Part shown: piece by piece, positions 17,180-27,203 of the stretch
How the letters are laid out: each line of letters opens with the position of its first letter
How positions within the stretch are numbered: the stretch's first letter is position 1
Position numbers and translations under genes: made by a program
The notes under the pieces: generated by a model
What the model saw: the letters and a program-made list of their open reading frames with translations, nothing else
Told to the model about the DNA's origin: nothing
Database searches by the model: none
NCBI GenBank assembly: GCA_040881665.1
Contig: JBBECT010000004.1
Location: 65,620-117,781 of the forward strand
DNA: 52,162 nt
Reading direction: 5' to 3'
Source of the DNA: Actinomycetota bacterium
GTDB taxonomy: Bacteria > Actinomycetota > UBA4738 > HRBIN12

Positions 17180-18397
17180 ATGAAGATCCTGGTGACCGGA
17201 ACCGGGGGCGTGGGGTCCGCGTTCGCCGCCATCGCCGCCCGTCGTGACTTCTACGAACGCATCGTCCTGACCGACATCGACGAGGCTCGGGCCCGAGCGG
17301 TCGCCGACAAGCACGGCGAACGCTTCGAAGCCGCACGGCTCGACGCATCCGACTCAGCGGGGATCGCTGCGTTCTGCAAGGAACACGCGATCACCCACGT
17401 GCTGAACGCCGCCGACCCGCGGTTCGTGATGCCGATCTTCGACGGAGCCTTCGAGGCCGGCGTGACCTACGTCGACATGGCGATGTCGCTCTCGGAACCC
17501 GATCCCGCGCAGCCGCACGCGAAGGTCGGCGTGAAGCTCGGCGACGAGCAGTTCGCCAAGGCGGATCAGTGGGAGGAACGCGGCCAGCTTGCGCTGGTCG
17601 GCATCGGCGTCGAACCGGGCATGTCCGACGTGTTCGCGCGGTACGCGGCGGACGAGCTGTTCTCGCGGATCGACGAGATCGGGGTCCGCGACGGCGCCAA
17701 CCTCGAGGTCGAGGGGTACGCGTTCGCGCCGACGTTCTCGATCTGGACGACGATCGAGGAGTGCTTGAACCCACCCGTGCTCTGGGAGAAAGAGCGGGGC
17801 TGGTACACCACCGCCCCGTTCTCCGAACCCGAGGTCTTCACGTTCCCCGAGGGGATCGGACCGGTGGAGTGCGTCAACGTCGAACACGAAGAGGTCGTTC
17901 TGATCCCCCGATGGATCGACAGCAACCGCGTCACGTTCAAGTACGGCCTGGGCGACGAGTTCATCAACGTCTTGCAGGTGCTGCACATGACCGGTCTCGA
18001 CTCGACCCGGAAGGTGACCGTCCGCGGCGCGGAGGTCGCGCCACGCGACGTGGTGGCCGCGACGCTGCCCGATCCACTCACCCTCGGCGACAAGATGAAG
18101 GGCAAGACGTGCGCGGGGACCTGGGTGACGGGAACCGGCAAGGACGGCAAGCGACGCGAGGTCTACCTGTACCACGTGGTCGACAACGCCGAGACGATGG
18201 GGCGCGACGGATCACAAGCGGTCGTGTGGCAAACGGCGATCAACCCGGTCGTCGCGCTCGAGCTGCTCGCCAACGGCAGCTGGGAAGGAGCGGGCGTGCT
18301 CGGCCCGGAGGCGTTCGCTCCGACACCCTTCCTCGATCTGCTGAAGGGCGAGTACGACTCACCGTGGGGCATGGAGGAGCGCACGCCCGCTGTGTAA
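17180..18397 (+). CDS. Saccharopine dehydrogenase family NAD(P)-binding protein
   Basis: 405 residues. ATG 17180 is chosen over the upstream frame opening because the conserved N-terminus MKILVTGTGGVGSAFA starts there, 7 nt after a TACACT -10 element. The Rossmann fold (residues 1-130) contains the Gly-rich loop, LTDIDEARARAVA and LNAADPRFVMPIFDGAFEAGVTYVDMA, all typical of the saccharopine dehydrogenase/homospermidine or carboxynorspermidine synthase group. It keeps GVEPGMSDVFARYAADEL, seen in lysine- or polyamine-pathway members. The substrate cannot be fixed; a role in lysine or polyamine metabolism is possible. It diverges from the ilv operon and converges on thrC. Confidence 0.85.
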   Translation: MKILVTGTGGVGSAFAAIAARRDFYERIVLTDIDEARARAVADKHGERFEAARLDASDSAGIAAFCKEHAITHVLNAADPRFVMPIFDGAFEAGVTYVDMAMSLSEPDPAQPHAKVGVKLGDEQFAKADQWEERGQLALVGIGVEPGMSDVFARYAADELFSRIDEIGVRDGANLEVEGYAFAPTFSIWTTIEECLNPPVLWEKERGWYTTAPFSEPEVFTFPEGIGPVECVNVEHEEVVLIPRWIDSNRVTFKYGLGDEFINVLQVLHMTGLDSTRKVTVRGAEVAPRDVVAATLPDPLTLGDKMKGKTCAGTWVTGTGKDGKRREVYLYHVVDNAETMGRDGSQAVVWQTAINPVVALELLANGSWEGAGVLGPEAFAPTPFLDLLKGEYDSPWGMEERTPAV

Positions 18398-18460
18398 GAA
18401 CCGACCGTGCTGGCTGAGCACGTCCTGAAAGAGGCCTTCCATCCGCGCGGGCGGAACCGC

Positions 18461-19708
18461 CTACCCGTTGAGCGCGGCGAGGAACTCGTCGAGGTCGGCA
18501 GCGACGTTGTAAGTGGCCTCGAGGTGGCCCTCGAGGGCCTCGATCGTCTTGTAGCCGTTGCCGGTGACGTAGGCGACGGTCTCCTCGTCCGAGCGGATCA
18601 CGCCCTGCTCGACCAGACGCTTGAGGTTCGCGATCGTCACTCCTCCGGCGGTCTCGGTGAACACGCCCTCGGTCTCGGCGAGCAGCGTGATGCCCTCGAC
18701 CACCTCGTCCTCGGTGCAGTACTCGATCGCTCCACCGGTCTCGCGGGCGGTCTGGATCGCGTACCACCCGTCCGCCGGGTTCCCGATCGCGAGCGAGCGG
18801 GCGATCGTGTTCGGCTTCACGGGGGTGACCTCGGAGGCGTTCTCCTTGAAGGCCTTGGCGACCGGGGAGCACCCTTCCGCCTGCGCGCCGGAGATCCGGT
18901 AGGTCGTATCGGCGACGGCACCGATCGCGGTCAGCTCACGGAACGCGCGGTGGATCTTCGTCATGAGTGCTCCCGAGGCGATCGGCACGACCACGTGGTC
19001 GGGCAGGCGCCATCCCAGCTGCTCCGCGGTCTCGAACCCGAGGCTCTTGGAACCCTCCGCGTAATACGGACGCATGTTCACGTTCACGAACGCCCACGGG
19101 AGGGCTTCGGCGACCTCCGAACAGAGGCGGTTCACATCGTCGTAGTTGCCCTTGACCGCGATCACCTTCGCGCCGTACGCCTCAGTCGCGAGGATCTTCG
19201 CGCGTTCGAGATCCTCGGGAACGAACACGTACGCCGGCATCCCGGCCTTCGCCGCGTGCGCGCCGGTCGCGTTCGCGAGGTTGCCGGTCGACGCGCAGCT
19301 GATCGCCTCGAACCCGAACGCGCGCGCCATCGTCGTCGCCACCGACACGACCCGGTCCTTGAACGAGTTGCTCGGATTGACCGAGTCGTCCTTGATCCAC
19401 AGTCGCTCGAGCCCGAGCCGCGCGGCGAGGTTGTCGGCGCGGCGCAGCGGCGTGAATCCGGCGCCGAGGTCGATCCGGGGCACGTCGGGACCCCCGGGGA
19501 GCAGGGACTCGTAGCGCCAGAGGCTCGCGGGCCCGGCTTCGGCCTGCTTGCGGAAGTCGACGCCATCGACCGCGTCGAGATCGTAGGCGGGCTCGAGCGG
19601 GCCGAAGCACGCCTCGCAGATCGTGAGCGGCGCGACGGGGTAGCGGGCGCCGCACTCGCGACAGGCGAGCGCCGCAGGCGTCGTGATCGTCGTCTCGGGA
19701 GTGCTCAT
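18461..19708 (-). CDS. thrC: Threonine synthase
   Basis: 415 residues; ATG 19708 abuts the ilvD stop codon with no gap, so the two are co-transcribed. A PLP enzyme (fold type II) converting O-phosphohomoserine to threonine. An N-terminal zinc ribbon has C16-x2-C19 and C31-x2-C34. The PLP Schiff-base Lys is K117 in NSFKDR, followed by CASTGNLANATGAHAAKAG and the phosphate-binding SGALMTK region. The Zn ribbon and length match the short class of threonine synthases rather than cysteate synthase or threonine dehydratase. Pairing with ilvD puts threonine and branched-chain synthesis in one transcript, although no threonine deaminase gene is present here. Confidence 0.9.
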   Translation of the reverse strand: MSTPETTITTPAALACRECGARYPVAPLTICEACFGPLEPAYDLDAVDGVDFRKQAEAGPASLWRYESLLPGGPDVPRIDLGAGFTPLRRADNLAARLGLERLWIKDDSVNPSNSFKDRVVSVATTMARAFGFEAISCASTGNLANATGAHAAKAGMPAYVFVPEDLERAKILATEAYGAKVIAVKGNYDDVNRLCSEVAEALPWAFVNVNMRPYYAEGSKSLGFETAEQLGWRLPDHVVVPIASGALMTKIHRAFRELTAIGAVADTTYRISGAQAEGCSPVAKAFKENASEVTPVKPNTIARSLAIGNPADGWYAIQTARETGGAIEYCTEDEVVEGITLLAETEGVFTETAGGVTIANLKRLVEQGVIRSDEETVAYVTGNGYKTIEALEGHLEATYNVAADLDEFLAALNG

Positions 19709-21391
19709 CTATCCGGTCACCGCCCCGTGGTCGGCACTTCCGACAAGCTTGGCGTACTTCGCGAGTGCTCCACGCTCGTAGCGCGGCGTCGGTGGCGTCC
19801 ACCGGGAGCGGCGGTCGGCCAGCACGGTCTCGTCGACCGACACGTCGATCGTGCGCCGGTCGACGTCGATCACGATCTCGTCGCCCTCCTCGATCAGGCC
19901 GATCGGTCCACCGACGGCGGCCTCCGGGGCGATGTGGCCCACCGAGAAACCCTTCGTCGCTCCGCTGAAACGTCCGTCGGTGATCAGCGCGACGTCGTTG
20001 CCGAGGCCGGCCCCGGCCACGGCCGCCGTCACGGCGAGCATCTCGGGCATCCCGGGCGAGCCCTTCGGACCCTCGTAGCGGATAACGATCACGTCGCCGG
20101 CGACGATCGAGCCGCCGGTGAGCGCATCGAACGCCTCCTGCTCGGAATCGAACGGGCGCGCGCGTCCGCGGAAGACGGTTCCCTCCGCGCCGGCGGCCTT
20201 GACCACGGCGCCATCGGGCGCGACCGAGCCGCGCAGGATCGCGATGCCGCCCCACGGATGGATCGGGTCGGACATCGGGTGCACGACGACGCCGTCGGGC
20301 TGCGCAGGAACCAGGTCCGCGAGGTTATCCCCCAGCGACTTCCCCGTGACGGTGAGGCAGTCGCCGTCGATCAGATCGGCGTCGAGGAGCTCCTGCAGCA
20401 CGACCTGAACGCCTCCGACCCGGTCGAGGTCGGTCATGACGAACTTGCCCGCCGGCCGGACGTCGACGAGGTGGGGAACCCGCCGGGCGATCCGATCGAA
20501 GTCGTCCAGCTGCAGGTCGACGTCGATCTCCCGTGCGATCGCGATCAGGTGCAGCACGGCGTTCGTCGACCCCGCGATCGCCATCACGACGGCGATCGCG
20601 TTCTCGAACGCCTGCTTGGTCAAGATCCGTCGCGGGGTCAGCTCCTGCTCGAGCGCGTACGTCAACGCGAGGCCGCTCTCGCGGGCGAGGATCTCGCGGC
20701 GCGCGTCGACCGCCGGTGGCGAGGCCGCCCCCGGCAGGGACATCCCGAGAGCCTCCGCCGCGGCCGCCATCGTGTTCGCCGTGTACATGCCGGCACACGA
20801 ACCGTAGGTGGGGCATGCGTTGCGTTCGATCCCCTTCAGGGTCGCGTCGCTCATCGTCCCCTTCGCGTGCGCACCCACGGCCTCGAACACGTCCTGGATC
20901 GTGATGTCGCGATCCTCGTAGGTTCCGGGGAGGATCGTTCCGCCGTACAGGAACACCGACGGGAGATCGAGCCGTGCCATCGCCATCAGCATCCCCGGCT
21001 CGGACTTGTCGCACCCCGCGATCCCGAGCAGCCCGTCGAAACGCTCCGCGTGCATCACGATCTCGACGGAATCGGCGATCACCTCCCGGGAGACGAGCGA
21101 GGCCTTCATGCCCTCGTGGCCCATCGCGATGCCGTCGGAGATCGCCACGGTCGTGAACTCGATCGGGACGGCACCACCCTGACGGACGCCCTCCTTACCG
21201 AGCGCCGCGAGCTTGTCGAGGTGGTAGTTGCACGGCGTGACCTCGTTCCAGCTCGACGCAACCGCCAGCTGCGGCTTGCTGAAATCGTCTTCGGACAGGC
21301 CGACCGCGCGAAGCATCGCGCGGGCCGGGGCGCGTTCGGGCCCCTCGGTGACCTGCCAGCTCCTCGGTCGATTACCCTGCCTGCGACTCAC
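19709..21391 (-). CDS. ilvD: Dihydroxy-acid dehydratase
   Basis: 560 residues from GTG 21391, after a GGGGGA signal; the open frame continues upstream but lacks homology. Dehydrates dihydroxy-isovalerate and dihydroxy-methylvalerate to the 2-oxo acids. The three iron-sulfur Cys are in [20 protein letters not shown] and [13 protein letters not shown]. The C-terminal part has [27 protein letters not shown]. It follows the family along its whole length. This gene supplies the step missing from the ilvBNC operon and heads the ilvD-thrC transcript, divergent from the FAD oxidoreductase at 21474. Confidence 0.94.
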   Translation of the reverse strand: MSRRQGNRPRSWQVTEGPERAPARAMLRAVGLSEDDFSKPQLAVASSWNEVTPCNYHLDKLAALGKEGVRQGGAVPIEFTTVAISDGIAMGHEGMKASLVSREVIADSVEIVMHAERFDGLLGIAGCDKSEPGMLMAMARLDLPSVFLYGGTILPGTYEDRDITIQDVFEAVGAHAKGTMSDATLKGIERNACPTYGSCAGMYTANTMAAAAEALGMSLPGAASPPAVDARREILARESGLALTYALEQELTPRRILTKQAFENAIAVVMAIAGSTNAVLHLIAIAREIDVDLQLDDFDRIARRVPHLVDVRPAGKFVMTDLDRVGGVQVVLQELLDADLIDGDCLTVTGKSLGDNLADLVPAQPDGVVVHPMSDPIHPWGGIAILRGSVAPDGAVVKAAGAEGTVFRGRARPFDSEQEAFDALTGGSIVAGDVIVIRYEGPKGSPGMPEMLAVTAAVAGAGLGNDVALITDGRFSGATKGFSVGHIAPEAAVGGPIGLIEEGDEIVIDVDRRTIDVSVDETVLADRRSRWTPPTPRYERGALAKYAKLVGSADHGAVTG

Positions 21392-21473
21392 GTGGGTCCC
21401 CCGGTGGTCGGACGCGCGTTGGACAGGCACGATACCAACTGCAGGTGAAGCGAAAGAAAGGCTCCTTCCTCCG

Positions 21474-22895
21474 ATGCGTACATCGCCCGACCTCCCACCC
21501 GACCAGGGACGCAGTTGGTGGCTGCGTGAAGCGCTCGAGGACGATCCCGGAACGTCCTGTCCGCCGATCGAGGGCGACCACGAGGCGGATGTCGTCATCG
21601 TCGGCGGAGGCTACACGGGGATGTGGACGGCCTGGAACCTCCTGGAGCGCGACGCCGGTCTCGACATCGTGCTGCTCGAGCAGGACATCTGCGGTGGGGG
21701 GCCGAGCGGACGCAACGGCGGGTTCACCAACGGGTGGTGGACGAACCTGGAGAGCCTGATCGAACTGTTCGGACCCGAGCACGCGATCGCGCTGTGCGAG
21801 GCCGGCGACGAGAGCACGATCGAGATCGGGACCTGGTGCACATCCAACGGCGTCGATGCCTGGTACGAACGCAGCGGCGACCTCGGCGTTGCCACCTCAC
21901 CCGCCCAGGAGGGCCGTTGGATCGAGCCGGTGGAGACCGCGCGGCGCCACGGGCACGGCGACAAGGTCGAGGAGCTGTCGGCGGCGCAGGTCGCGGAATG
22001 GATCTCGAGTCCTGTGTTCGGCGGCGGGTTACGCAACGTGGTCGCGGGAACCGTGCAGCCGGCGCGGCTCGCCCGCGGACTGCGCCGAGTGCTGCTCGAC
22101 AAGGGTGTGCGGATCCACGAGGACTCTCCGGTCCGTCGGTTCTCACCCGGACCGCCGACGTTCGCCGAGACGCCCGCCGGGCGGGTCCGCGCCGGAGCGG
22201 CCGTGCTCGCCGTGAACGCATGGGCCGGTCACTGGAAGCAGTTCCACTCGCGGGTCACGGTGCGCGGCAGCTACATCGTGCTCAGTGCGCCCGCTCCCGA
22301 TCTGCTGAAGGAGATCGGATGGACGGGCGGGGAGGGCCTGTGGAACTTCCGCGCGTCGGTCAACTACGTGTGCACGACGCCCGACGGGCGGATCGCGTTC
22401 GGTGCGGGTGGCATGCAGCCCGACATCGCGCGACGGATCGGTCCGCGCTTCTCCTTCGACCCGGGATTCGTGGCGCGGACGACCGAACACTTCCACCGGA
22501 TGTTCCCGACGTTCCGCGACGTCCCGATCGATGCGGCGTGGGGTGGGCCGATCGACGTGTCCGGATCGCACATGCCCTCCTTCGGAACGCTGCCCGGCAC
22601 GCGGACCCATTTCGGGTTCGGCTACACGGGCAACGGCGTCGCCCCCAGTCACCTCGGCGGCAAGATCCTCGCCTCGCTCGTGCTCGGCACCGACGACCGA
22701 TGGAGCCGGCTCCCGCTTGCCGGTCATCGCCCCCGGCGCTTCCCGCCCGAACCGATCCGCTCCGCAGGGATGTTCGTCGCGAACAAGGCGATCCTGCACA
22801 AGGACGATGTCGAGGACGCCGGGCGCCACTCGAACCGGCTCGTCAACCTCGTCGCAACGCTCCCTCGGCGACTCGGCTACCACCTCGGTCCGTAA
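21474..22895 (+). CDS. FAD-dependent amine/amino acid oxidase (DAO family, PuuB-like)
   Basis: 473 residues from ATG 21474; the open frame reaches 21228 but that part overlaps ilvD. The N-terminal dinucleotide fold is [21 protein letters not shown]...[21 protein letters not shown], which is characteristic of DAO-family oxidases related to gamma-glutamylputrescine oxidase. A substrate domain follows, and the FAD-contacting C-terminal block [26 protein letters not shown] is intact. The C-terminal extension (about 420-473) ends in a helix-rich tail. It probably oxidises a secondary or primary amine; a polyamine- or sarcosine-like substrate would fit the transporter and sarcosine oxidase further right, but that is inference. 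Confidence 0.85.
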   Translation: MRTSPDLPPDQGRSWWLREALEDDPGTSCPPIEGDHEADVVIVGGGYTGMWTAWNLLERDAGLDIVLLEQDICGGGPSGRNGGFTNGWWTNLESLIELFGPEHAIALCEAGDESTIEIGTWCTSNGVDAWYERSGDLGVATSPAQEGRWIEPVETARRHGHGDKVEELSAAQVAEWISSPVFGGGLRNVVAGTVQPARLARGLRRVLLDKGVRIHEDSPVRRFSPGPPTFAETPAGRVRAGAAVLAVNAWAGHWKQFHSRVTVRGSYIVLSAPAPDLLKEIGWTGGEGLWNFRASVNYVCTTPDGRIAFGAGGMQPDIARRIGPRFSFDPGFVARTTEHFHRMFPTFRDVPIDAAWGGPIDVSGSHMPSFGTLPGTRTHFGFGYTGNGVAPSHLGGKILASLVLGTDDRWSRLPLAGHRPRRFPPEPIRSAGMFVANKAILHKDDVEDAGRHSNRLVNLVATLPRRLGYHLGP

Positions 22896-22919
22896 CGCGA
22901 GGTTCGGACCGCCCGGCCT

Positions 22920-24317
22920 TCACCCGTCGAACGGCTCGTAGCCCGGTGCGACCGATCGCCAGGGGTTGGCCGACTCCCAACGCGCGCCGAACTCGAGGAC
23001 GAGGCCGTCCCGGAATCGAGGTCCGGTGACCTGCAATCCGAACGGCAGGCCGTCGGGGAGTGTTCCGGCGGGGACCGACAGCGCCGGGTGACCGGTGATG
23101 TTGGCCGCCTGGGTGTTGTACGCGGTGGCCGATCCGGCGGCGGCGGGATCATCGGGCGTCGCCCCCGACGGATCCCACCCCTCGGTCGGCATCGTCGCCT
23201 GCAGCAGCAGGCCGTCCTCCCCGAGCAGATCGTCGAGCGCCCGACAGAACGCGAACCGGCGGCGGCGCGCGGCAAGGTAGGTCTCGCTGTTGATCGACAG
23301 GCCCTCCTGCATCGCCTCCAGGAACCCGGGATCGAGTCGGTAGGCGTTCTCCTCGATCGTCTCGCGCCCAAGGTAGTGCGCGTGTTCGGTGGCGACCGTC
23401 GTGAACCAGTCCTCGTCGATGTTGCCCGCGTCGAAGACGCGCTCGTGCGAGATCGCCTCGACCTCGATCCCGAGCTGGCTCTCCACGTGCCCCAGGGCGT
23501 CCGCGAACGCGTCGGCGACGGGAGCGGGCAGCGGACCGGCGGGCGAGTTGCGCTCCATCGCGTAGACGCGGTGCGGCAGCAGGGTGAGGCCCGGCATCGG
23601 GATCCACGAAGGCAACGCGCCGGGGTCGCCCGCCGCCGGTCCGGCGATCGTCGACAGCAGCAGGCGCACGTCCGCGATCGAGGTTGCAAGCGGGCCGGGC
23701 GTCGAGAAGTCGAGCCAGATCGGGATCGGATCACGGCCGACGATCCCTGCCGTCGGCTTCAGCCCCACGAGGCCGCAGAACGAAGCCGGGATCCGGACCG
23801 ACCCCCCGCCGTCGGTAGCGGTCGCGATCGGCGCGAGTCCGGCGGCAAGCGCGGCGCCGGCGCCCCCGGAGGAACCACCCGGCGACCGGGTCGGCGCCCA
23901 CGGGTTACTCGTCGCTCCGAACACCCGGTTCGCGGTGAAACCGTGGAAGGCGTACTCGGGGGTGTTCGTCTTGCCCACGACGATCGCGCCCTCGGCCCGC
24001 AGCCGCCGGACCGTCGCCTCGTCGGTCGCTGCCGGCGGATCGTCCGCGTGCAGCAACGATCCGTGCGTCGTCCGCATCCCGGCAACGTCTTCCACGTCCT
24101 TGACGAGCACCGGCAGACCGGCGAGCGCTCCGACCTCTTCCCCGGCGGCGATCCGCTCGGTGAGCTCGACCGCCTCAGCGAGGGCCTCGGTGTCGCGCCG
24201 GGCGACGACCGCTCCGATCGCGCCGTCGAGGGCGTCGATCCGGTCGAGGCTGCGGCGGACGAGCTCGGAGGCGGACACCCGCCGTTCTCGGACGTCGGTG
24301 GCGAGTTCGACGAGCAT
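22920..24317 (-). CDS. Amidase, amidase-signature family
   Basis: 465 residues from ATG 24317, 11 nt after the stop of the upstream FAD protein gene. The Ser-cisSer-Lys triad is visible: K73 in [12 protein letters not shown]149 in [14 protein letters not shown] and S173 in [12 protein letters not shown]. Such enzymes hydrolyse amides, including indoleacetamide, aryl amides or GatA-type glutaminyl substrates. The lone gene without gatB/gatC neighbours argues against the GatCAB transamidase. The substrate is not known. The short spacing to the phytoene-desaturase-like gene suggests one transcript. Confidence 0.9.
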   Translation of the reverse strand: MLVELATDVRERRVSASELVRRSLDRIDALDGAIGAVVARRDTEALAEAVELTERIAAGEEVGALAGLPVLVKDVEDVAGMRTTHGSLLHADDPPAATDEATVRRLRAEGAIVVGKTNTPEYAFHGFTANRVFGATSNPWAPTRSPGGSSGGAGAALAAGLAPIATATDGGGSVRIPASFCGLVGLKPTAGIVGRDPIPIWLDFSTPGPLATSIADVRLLLSTIAGPAAGDPGALPSWIPMPGLTLLPHRVYAMERNSPAGPLPAPVADAFADALGHVESQLGIEVEAISHERVFDAGNIDEDWFTTVATEHAHYLGRETIEENAYRLDPGFLEAMQEGLSINSETYLAARRRRFAFCRALDDLLGEDGLLLQATMPTEGWDPSGATPDDPAAAGSATAYNTQAANITGHPALSVPAGTLPDGLPFGLQVTGPRFRDGLVLEFGARWESANPWRSVAPGYEPFDG

Positions 24318-24328
24318 GAGGGCTCGTC

Positions 24329-25972
24329 CTAGCTTCCGTTGCGACGCGGCAGGAACGGAAGACCGCGGACGCGATCGACGAGGTCCTCGCGCTTGTGATC
24401 GCGGACGATGACGCTCGCGGCGTTCTTCCCGCTCACGCCCATCACGCCACCTCCCGGGTGGGTGCCGGCTCCGCAGAGGTAGAGGTTCTTCACAGGCGTC
24501 CGGTAGTCCCCGTAGCCCGGGACCGGGCGGAACGAGAACAACTGATCGGGGCTGAGCTCGCCCTGCATGATGTTCCCGCCGAGCAGGCCGTAGCGCTCTT
24601 CCATGTCCTTCGGGCTCAGCACCTCCACATGCTCGACGAGGGTGCGCAGTCCGGGGGCGTACTCCTCGATCCCGGCGAGCACGCGGTCGGCGTAGGCCGC
24701 GCGCTCGTCCTCCCATGTTCCGTCCCGCAGCTCGTAGGGGGCGTACTGCGAGAAGCCGAGCATCAGGTGCCTCCCGTCGGGAGCGAGGCCCGTCGGCTCG
24801 TGTGCCGTCGGGAAGACGACCTCGACGTAGGGATGCTCGGCCGCACGGCCGTACTTGCAGTCGTCCCAGGCTCGCTCGAGGAACTCGATCGACGGGGACA
24901 CGGCCATGAGTCCCTTGTGGAGCTCCCCGGGCTGGTCCCACGCGGGGAAGGTCGGGAGCTCGGACAACGCGACGTTCACCTTCACCGAACCCGACCGCGT
25001 GCGGAACCGTTTGATGTCGCCGGCTACCTGCGGCGGCAGCCAGCCCTCACCGACGAGATCGAGGTACGTGGTCTTCGGGTGCGCGTTGGACACGATGCGT
25101 TTCGCGCGGATCTGCGATCCGTCCTCGAGCTCGACGCCGGTCGCACGGCCCTCGGAGTTGATCAGCACGCGGGCGACGGGCTCGGAGACACGAACGTCGG
25201 CGCCGTAGGCGCGTGCGGATGCAGCGAGCGCCTCCGACACCCCGCCCATGCCGCCCTTGACCCACCCCCACGCGCCGAAGTGACCGTCGATATCGCCGAT
25301 CCAATGATGCATCAACACGTAGGCGGAGCCCGGGGACATCGGGCCGCCCCACGCGCCGACGACGGCCTGCGTCGCGAGCGCGCCCTTCACGCGATCGTCC
25401 TCGAACCACTCGTCGAGGAAGTCGGAGGCACTCATCGTGAACAGACGGACGAGCTCGAAGAGATCGCGGCCGCTCCAGCGACGGAACTTGCCACCCGCGG
25501 CAGCGAGCTTGGGCAGTTCCTTGATCGAGATGTTCGGCGGGATCACGAACAGCAGTTCCTTCACCTGCTCCGCGATCCGCTCGAAGTAGGCGTCGAACGC
25601 CGTGTAGGCATCCGCGTCGCGCTTGTTCAGCTTCGCGATGTTCGCGACGTCTCGCTCCAGATCGCCCCACAACGTCAGCGAGCTGCCATCCGGATACGGA
25701 ACGAAGTAGTCGGGCGTGATCAACGAGACCTCGTAACCGAACCGCTTCAGCTCGAGATCGGACACGACCTGCGGCGGCATGAGGCTCACGACGTAGCTCG
25801 CCGACGACACACGGAAGCCCGGCCAGGGCTCCTCGGTGACGGGGGCCCCGCCGAGGACCTCACGCCGCTCGAGGACGAGGACGTCGAGTCCGGCCCGGGC
25901 GAGGTAGCCGGCGCACGCCAAGCCGTTGTGGCCTCCGCCGACGATGACCACGTCGCGTTCGAACCCGCTCAC
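24329..25972 (-). CDS. Phytoene-desaturase-like (PYROXD2-type) FAD oxidoreductase, paralogue 1
   Basis: About 547 residues from GTG 25972; upstream frame sequence would overlap the divergent gene at 26046. The N-terminus [41 protein letters not shown] is the FAD-binding Rossmann fold. The sequence [38 protein letters not shown] and the C-terminal [23 protein letters not shown] are typical of CrtI/PYROXD2-type oxidoreductases. No carotenoid genes are nearby, so a carotenoid role is unlikely. A paralogue lies at 33804-35423. The start is preceded by TACGGT 7 nt upstream, so a leaderless transcript is possible. Confidence 0.87.
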   Translation of the reverse strand: MSGFERDVVIVGGGHNGLACAGYLARAGLDVLVLERREVLGGAPVTEEPWPGFRVSSASYVVSLMPPQVVSDLELKRFGYEVSLITPDYFVPYPDGSSLTLWGDLERDVANIAKLNKRDADAYTAFDAYFERIAEQVKELLFVIPPNISIKELPKLAAAGGKFRRWSGRDLFELVRLFTMSASDFLDEWFEDDRVKGALATQAVVGAWGGPMSPGSAYVLMHHWIGDIDGHFGAWGWVKGGMGGVSEALAASARAYGADVRVSEPVARVLINSEGRATGVELEDGSQIRAKRIVSNAHPKTTYLDLVGEGWLPPQVAGDIKRFRTRSGSVKVNVALSELPTFPAWDQPGELHKGLMAVSPSIEFLERAWDDCKYGRAAEHPYVEVVFPTAHEPTGLAPDGRHLMLGFSQYAPYELRDGTWEDERAAYADRVLAGIEEYAPGLRTLVEHVEVLSPKDMEERYGLLGGNIMQGELSPDQLFSFRPVPGYGDYRTPVKNLYLCGAGTHPGGGVMGVSGKNAASVIVRDHKREDLVDRVRGLPFLPRRNGS

Positions 25973-26045
25973 GAACGGGACCGTACCGATGCCTCCACCG
26001 AGCTGCAAGCGACCCGGTCCGCGACCTTGATAGGTTGCCGCCTCG

Positions 26046-27188
26046 ATGGACGAACGCCACCGGCAAGCCCTGATCGCGGGCGCGGCGACTTCCCTCGTCG
26101 TCGCCGCGATGGGGTTGTTGTTCTTCGGTCCGAACCGAGACGCCGACCGGCCGAGCGCCGCTCCAACGGGCCCGGAGATCACCTGCGAGGACTGGCACGT
26201 CGTACCCGTGCACGTGCTCGGCCCCGGTGCGAGCGCGCTCCACGACGTCGACGGAACGCCGGGCGATGTCTGGGCGGTCGGGACTCAAGGCACCGGCCCG
26301 CTCGTGCTGCATGGGGTGGACGGTGCGTGGGAGCTCGTCGTCCCGGACCTGCGGGGCGTTCGCGGTCAGGTGGAGTTGAGCGGAGTGTCGGTCCTCGCAC
26401 CTGACGATGTCTGGATCGTCGGTGCGGCCCGAACCGAGCGAGCGGGGCAGAGCCCCGTTCTCCTCCACTGGGACGGGAGAACCTTGCAACCGGACCCGGG
26501 TCCACGACGACCGCCCGACGACACTGCGCTGCTCGCCGTGGGCGCGACCGACGACCTCGTCGTCGCCGTCGGCGGGACGGGGGACATCGCGAAGGGCACA
26601 GGGACCCCGGTGATCTTCACCTCGCAGGGCCGCGCCTGGAGCGTCGAGCGGACCGACTCGGAGACGGGGGTCCTGCGCGACGTCGTCGTCGATGCTCGAG
26701 GATCGATCGTGGCCGTCGGGTTCCGGGGCGACCCGGTCGAGCGAGTGAGCATCCCCTTCGCCGAGGCTCGCAGCGGGCCGCGCTTCCGGGAGTTCCTCGC
26801 GGAGGAACGCGCGCGCAACGCCCTGTACGCGGCCGGTGAGGCGACGGGCGGAGACGTCTGGACTCTCGGAACGATGGCCGCCCTGTTCGACGGACGGAGG
26901 TTCCGGCGCGTGCCGGTCGCGCTCGCGGGAACGACGGTCCTCGGCGTGAGTCAGCCCTCGGCCAAGCGCGCGGATGCGGTCGGCGTGAAGCAGACGCAAG
27001 CAGGCCCGAGGCCGGTGTTCGCGCGCTGGAACGGACGCCGATGGCAACCGTTGAAGGTTCCGGCGACCAGCGAGTTCCCGGGCAGCCTCGAGGCGATCGT
27101 GACGGCCCGCAGCGGATCGGGCTGGGTCGTCGGTACGCGCGAGACGGCCGAGGGCGGCGAGGCGCTCGTGCTTCGCAAGGGCTGCTGA
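26046..27188 (+). CDS. Membrane-anchored, propeller-like exported protein of unknown function
   Basis: 380 residues from ATG 26046. Residues about 8-27 (ALIAGAATSLVVAAMGLLFF) form a signal anchor. The rest has recurring short beta blades with the pattern D(V)W.VG: DVWAVGT (about 78), DVWIVGA (about 121), DVWTLGT (about 275) and GWVVGTR near the C-terminus, each about 40-50 or a multiple apart. This suggests a beta-propeller of the type used in secreted sensor or binding proteins. No catalytic motif is seen. It lies 15 nt upstream of an acyl-CoA dehydrogenase gene on the same strand and is probably co-transcribed with it. No known family was recognised. Confidence 0.65.
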   Translation: MDERHRQALIAGAATSLVVAAMGLLFFGPNRDADRPSAAPTGPEITCEDWHVVPVHVLGPGASALHDVDGTPGDVWAVGTQGTGPLVLHGVDGAWELVVPDLRGVRGQVELSGVSVLAPDDVWIVGAARTERAGQSPVLLHWDGRTLQPDPGPRRPPDDTALLAVGATDDLVVAVGGTGDIAKGTGTPVIFTSQGRAWSVERTDSETGVLRDVVVDARGSIVAVGFRGDPVERVSIPFAEARSGPRFREFLAEERARNALYAAGEATGGDVWTLGTMAALFDGRRFRRVPVALAGTTVLGVSQPSAKRADAVGVKQTQAGPRPVFARWNGRRWQPLKVPATSEFPGSLEAIVTARSGSGWVVGTRETAEGGEALVLRKGC

Positions 27189-27203
27189 GGAGATGGGACG
27201 AAG

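Noticed and set aside
17021-17314. Minus-strand 97-codon frame over the ilv leader
   Set aside because: It is incompatible with the promoter and leader peptide, and its sequence is low in information.
22920-24317. GatA subunit of the amidotransferase
   Set aside because: The amidase triad is intact, but there are no gatB or gatC neighbours and the context is catabolic.
24329-25972. Carotenoid phytoene desaturase
   Set aside because: No crtB, crtE or other carotenoid genes are nearby, and the sequence is closer to PYROXD2-type oxidoreductases.
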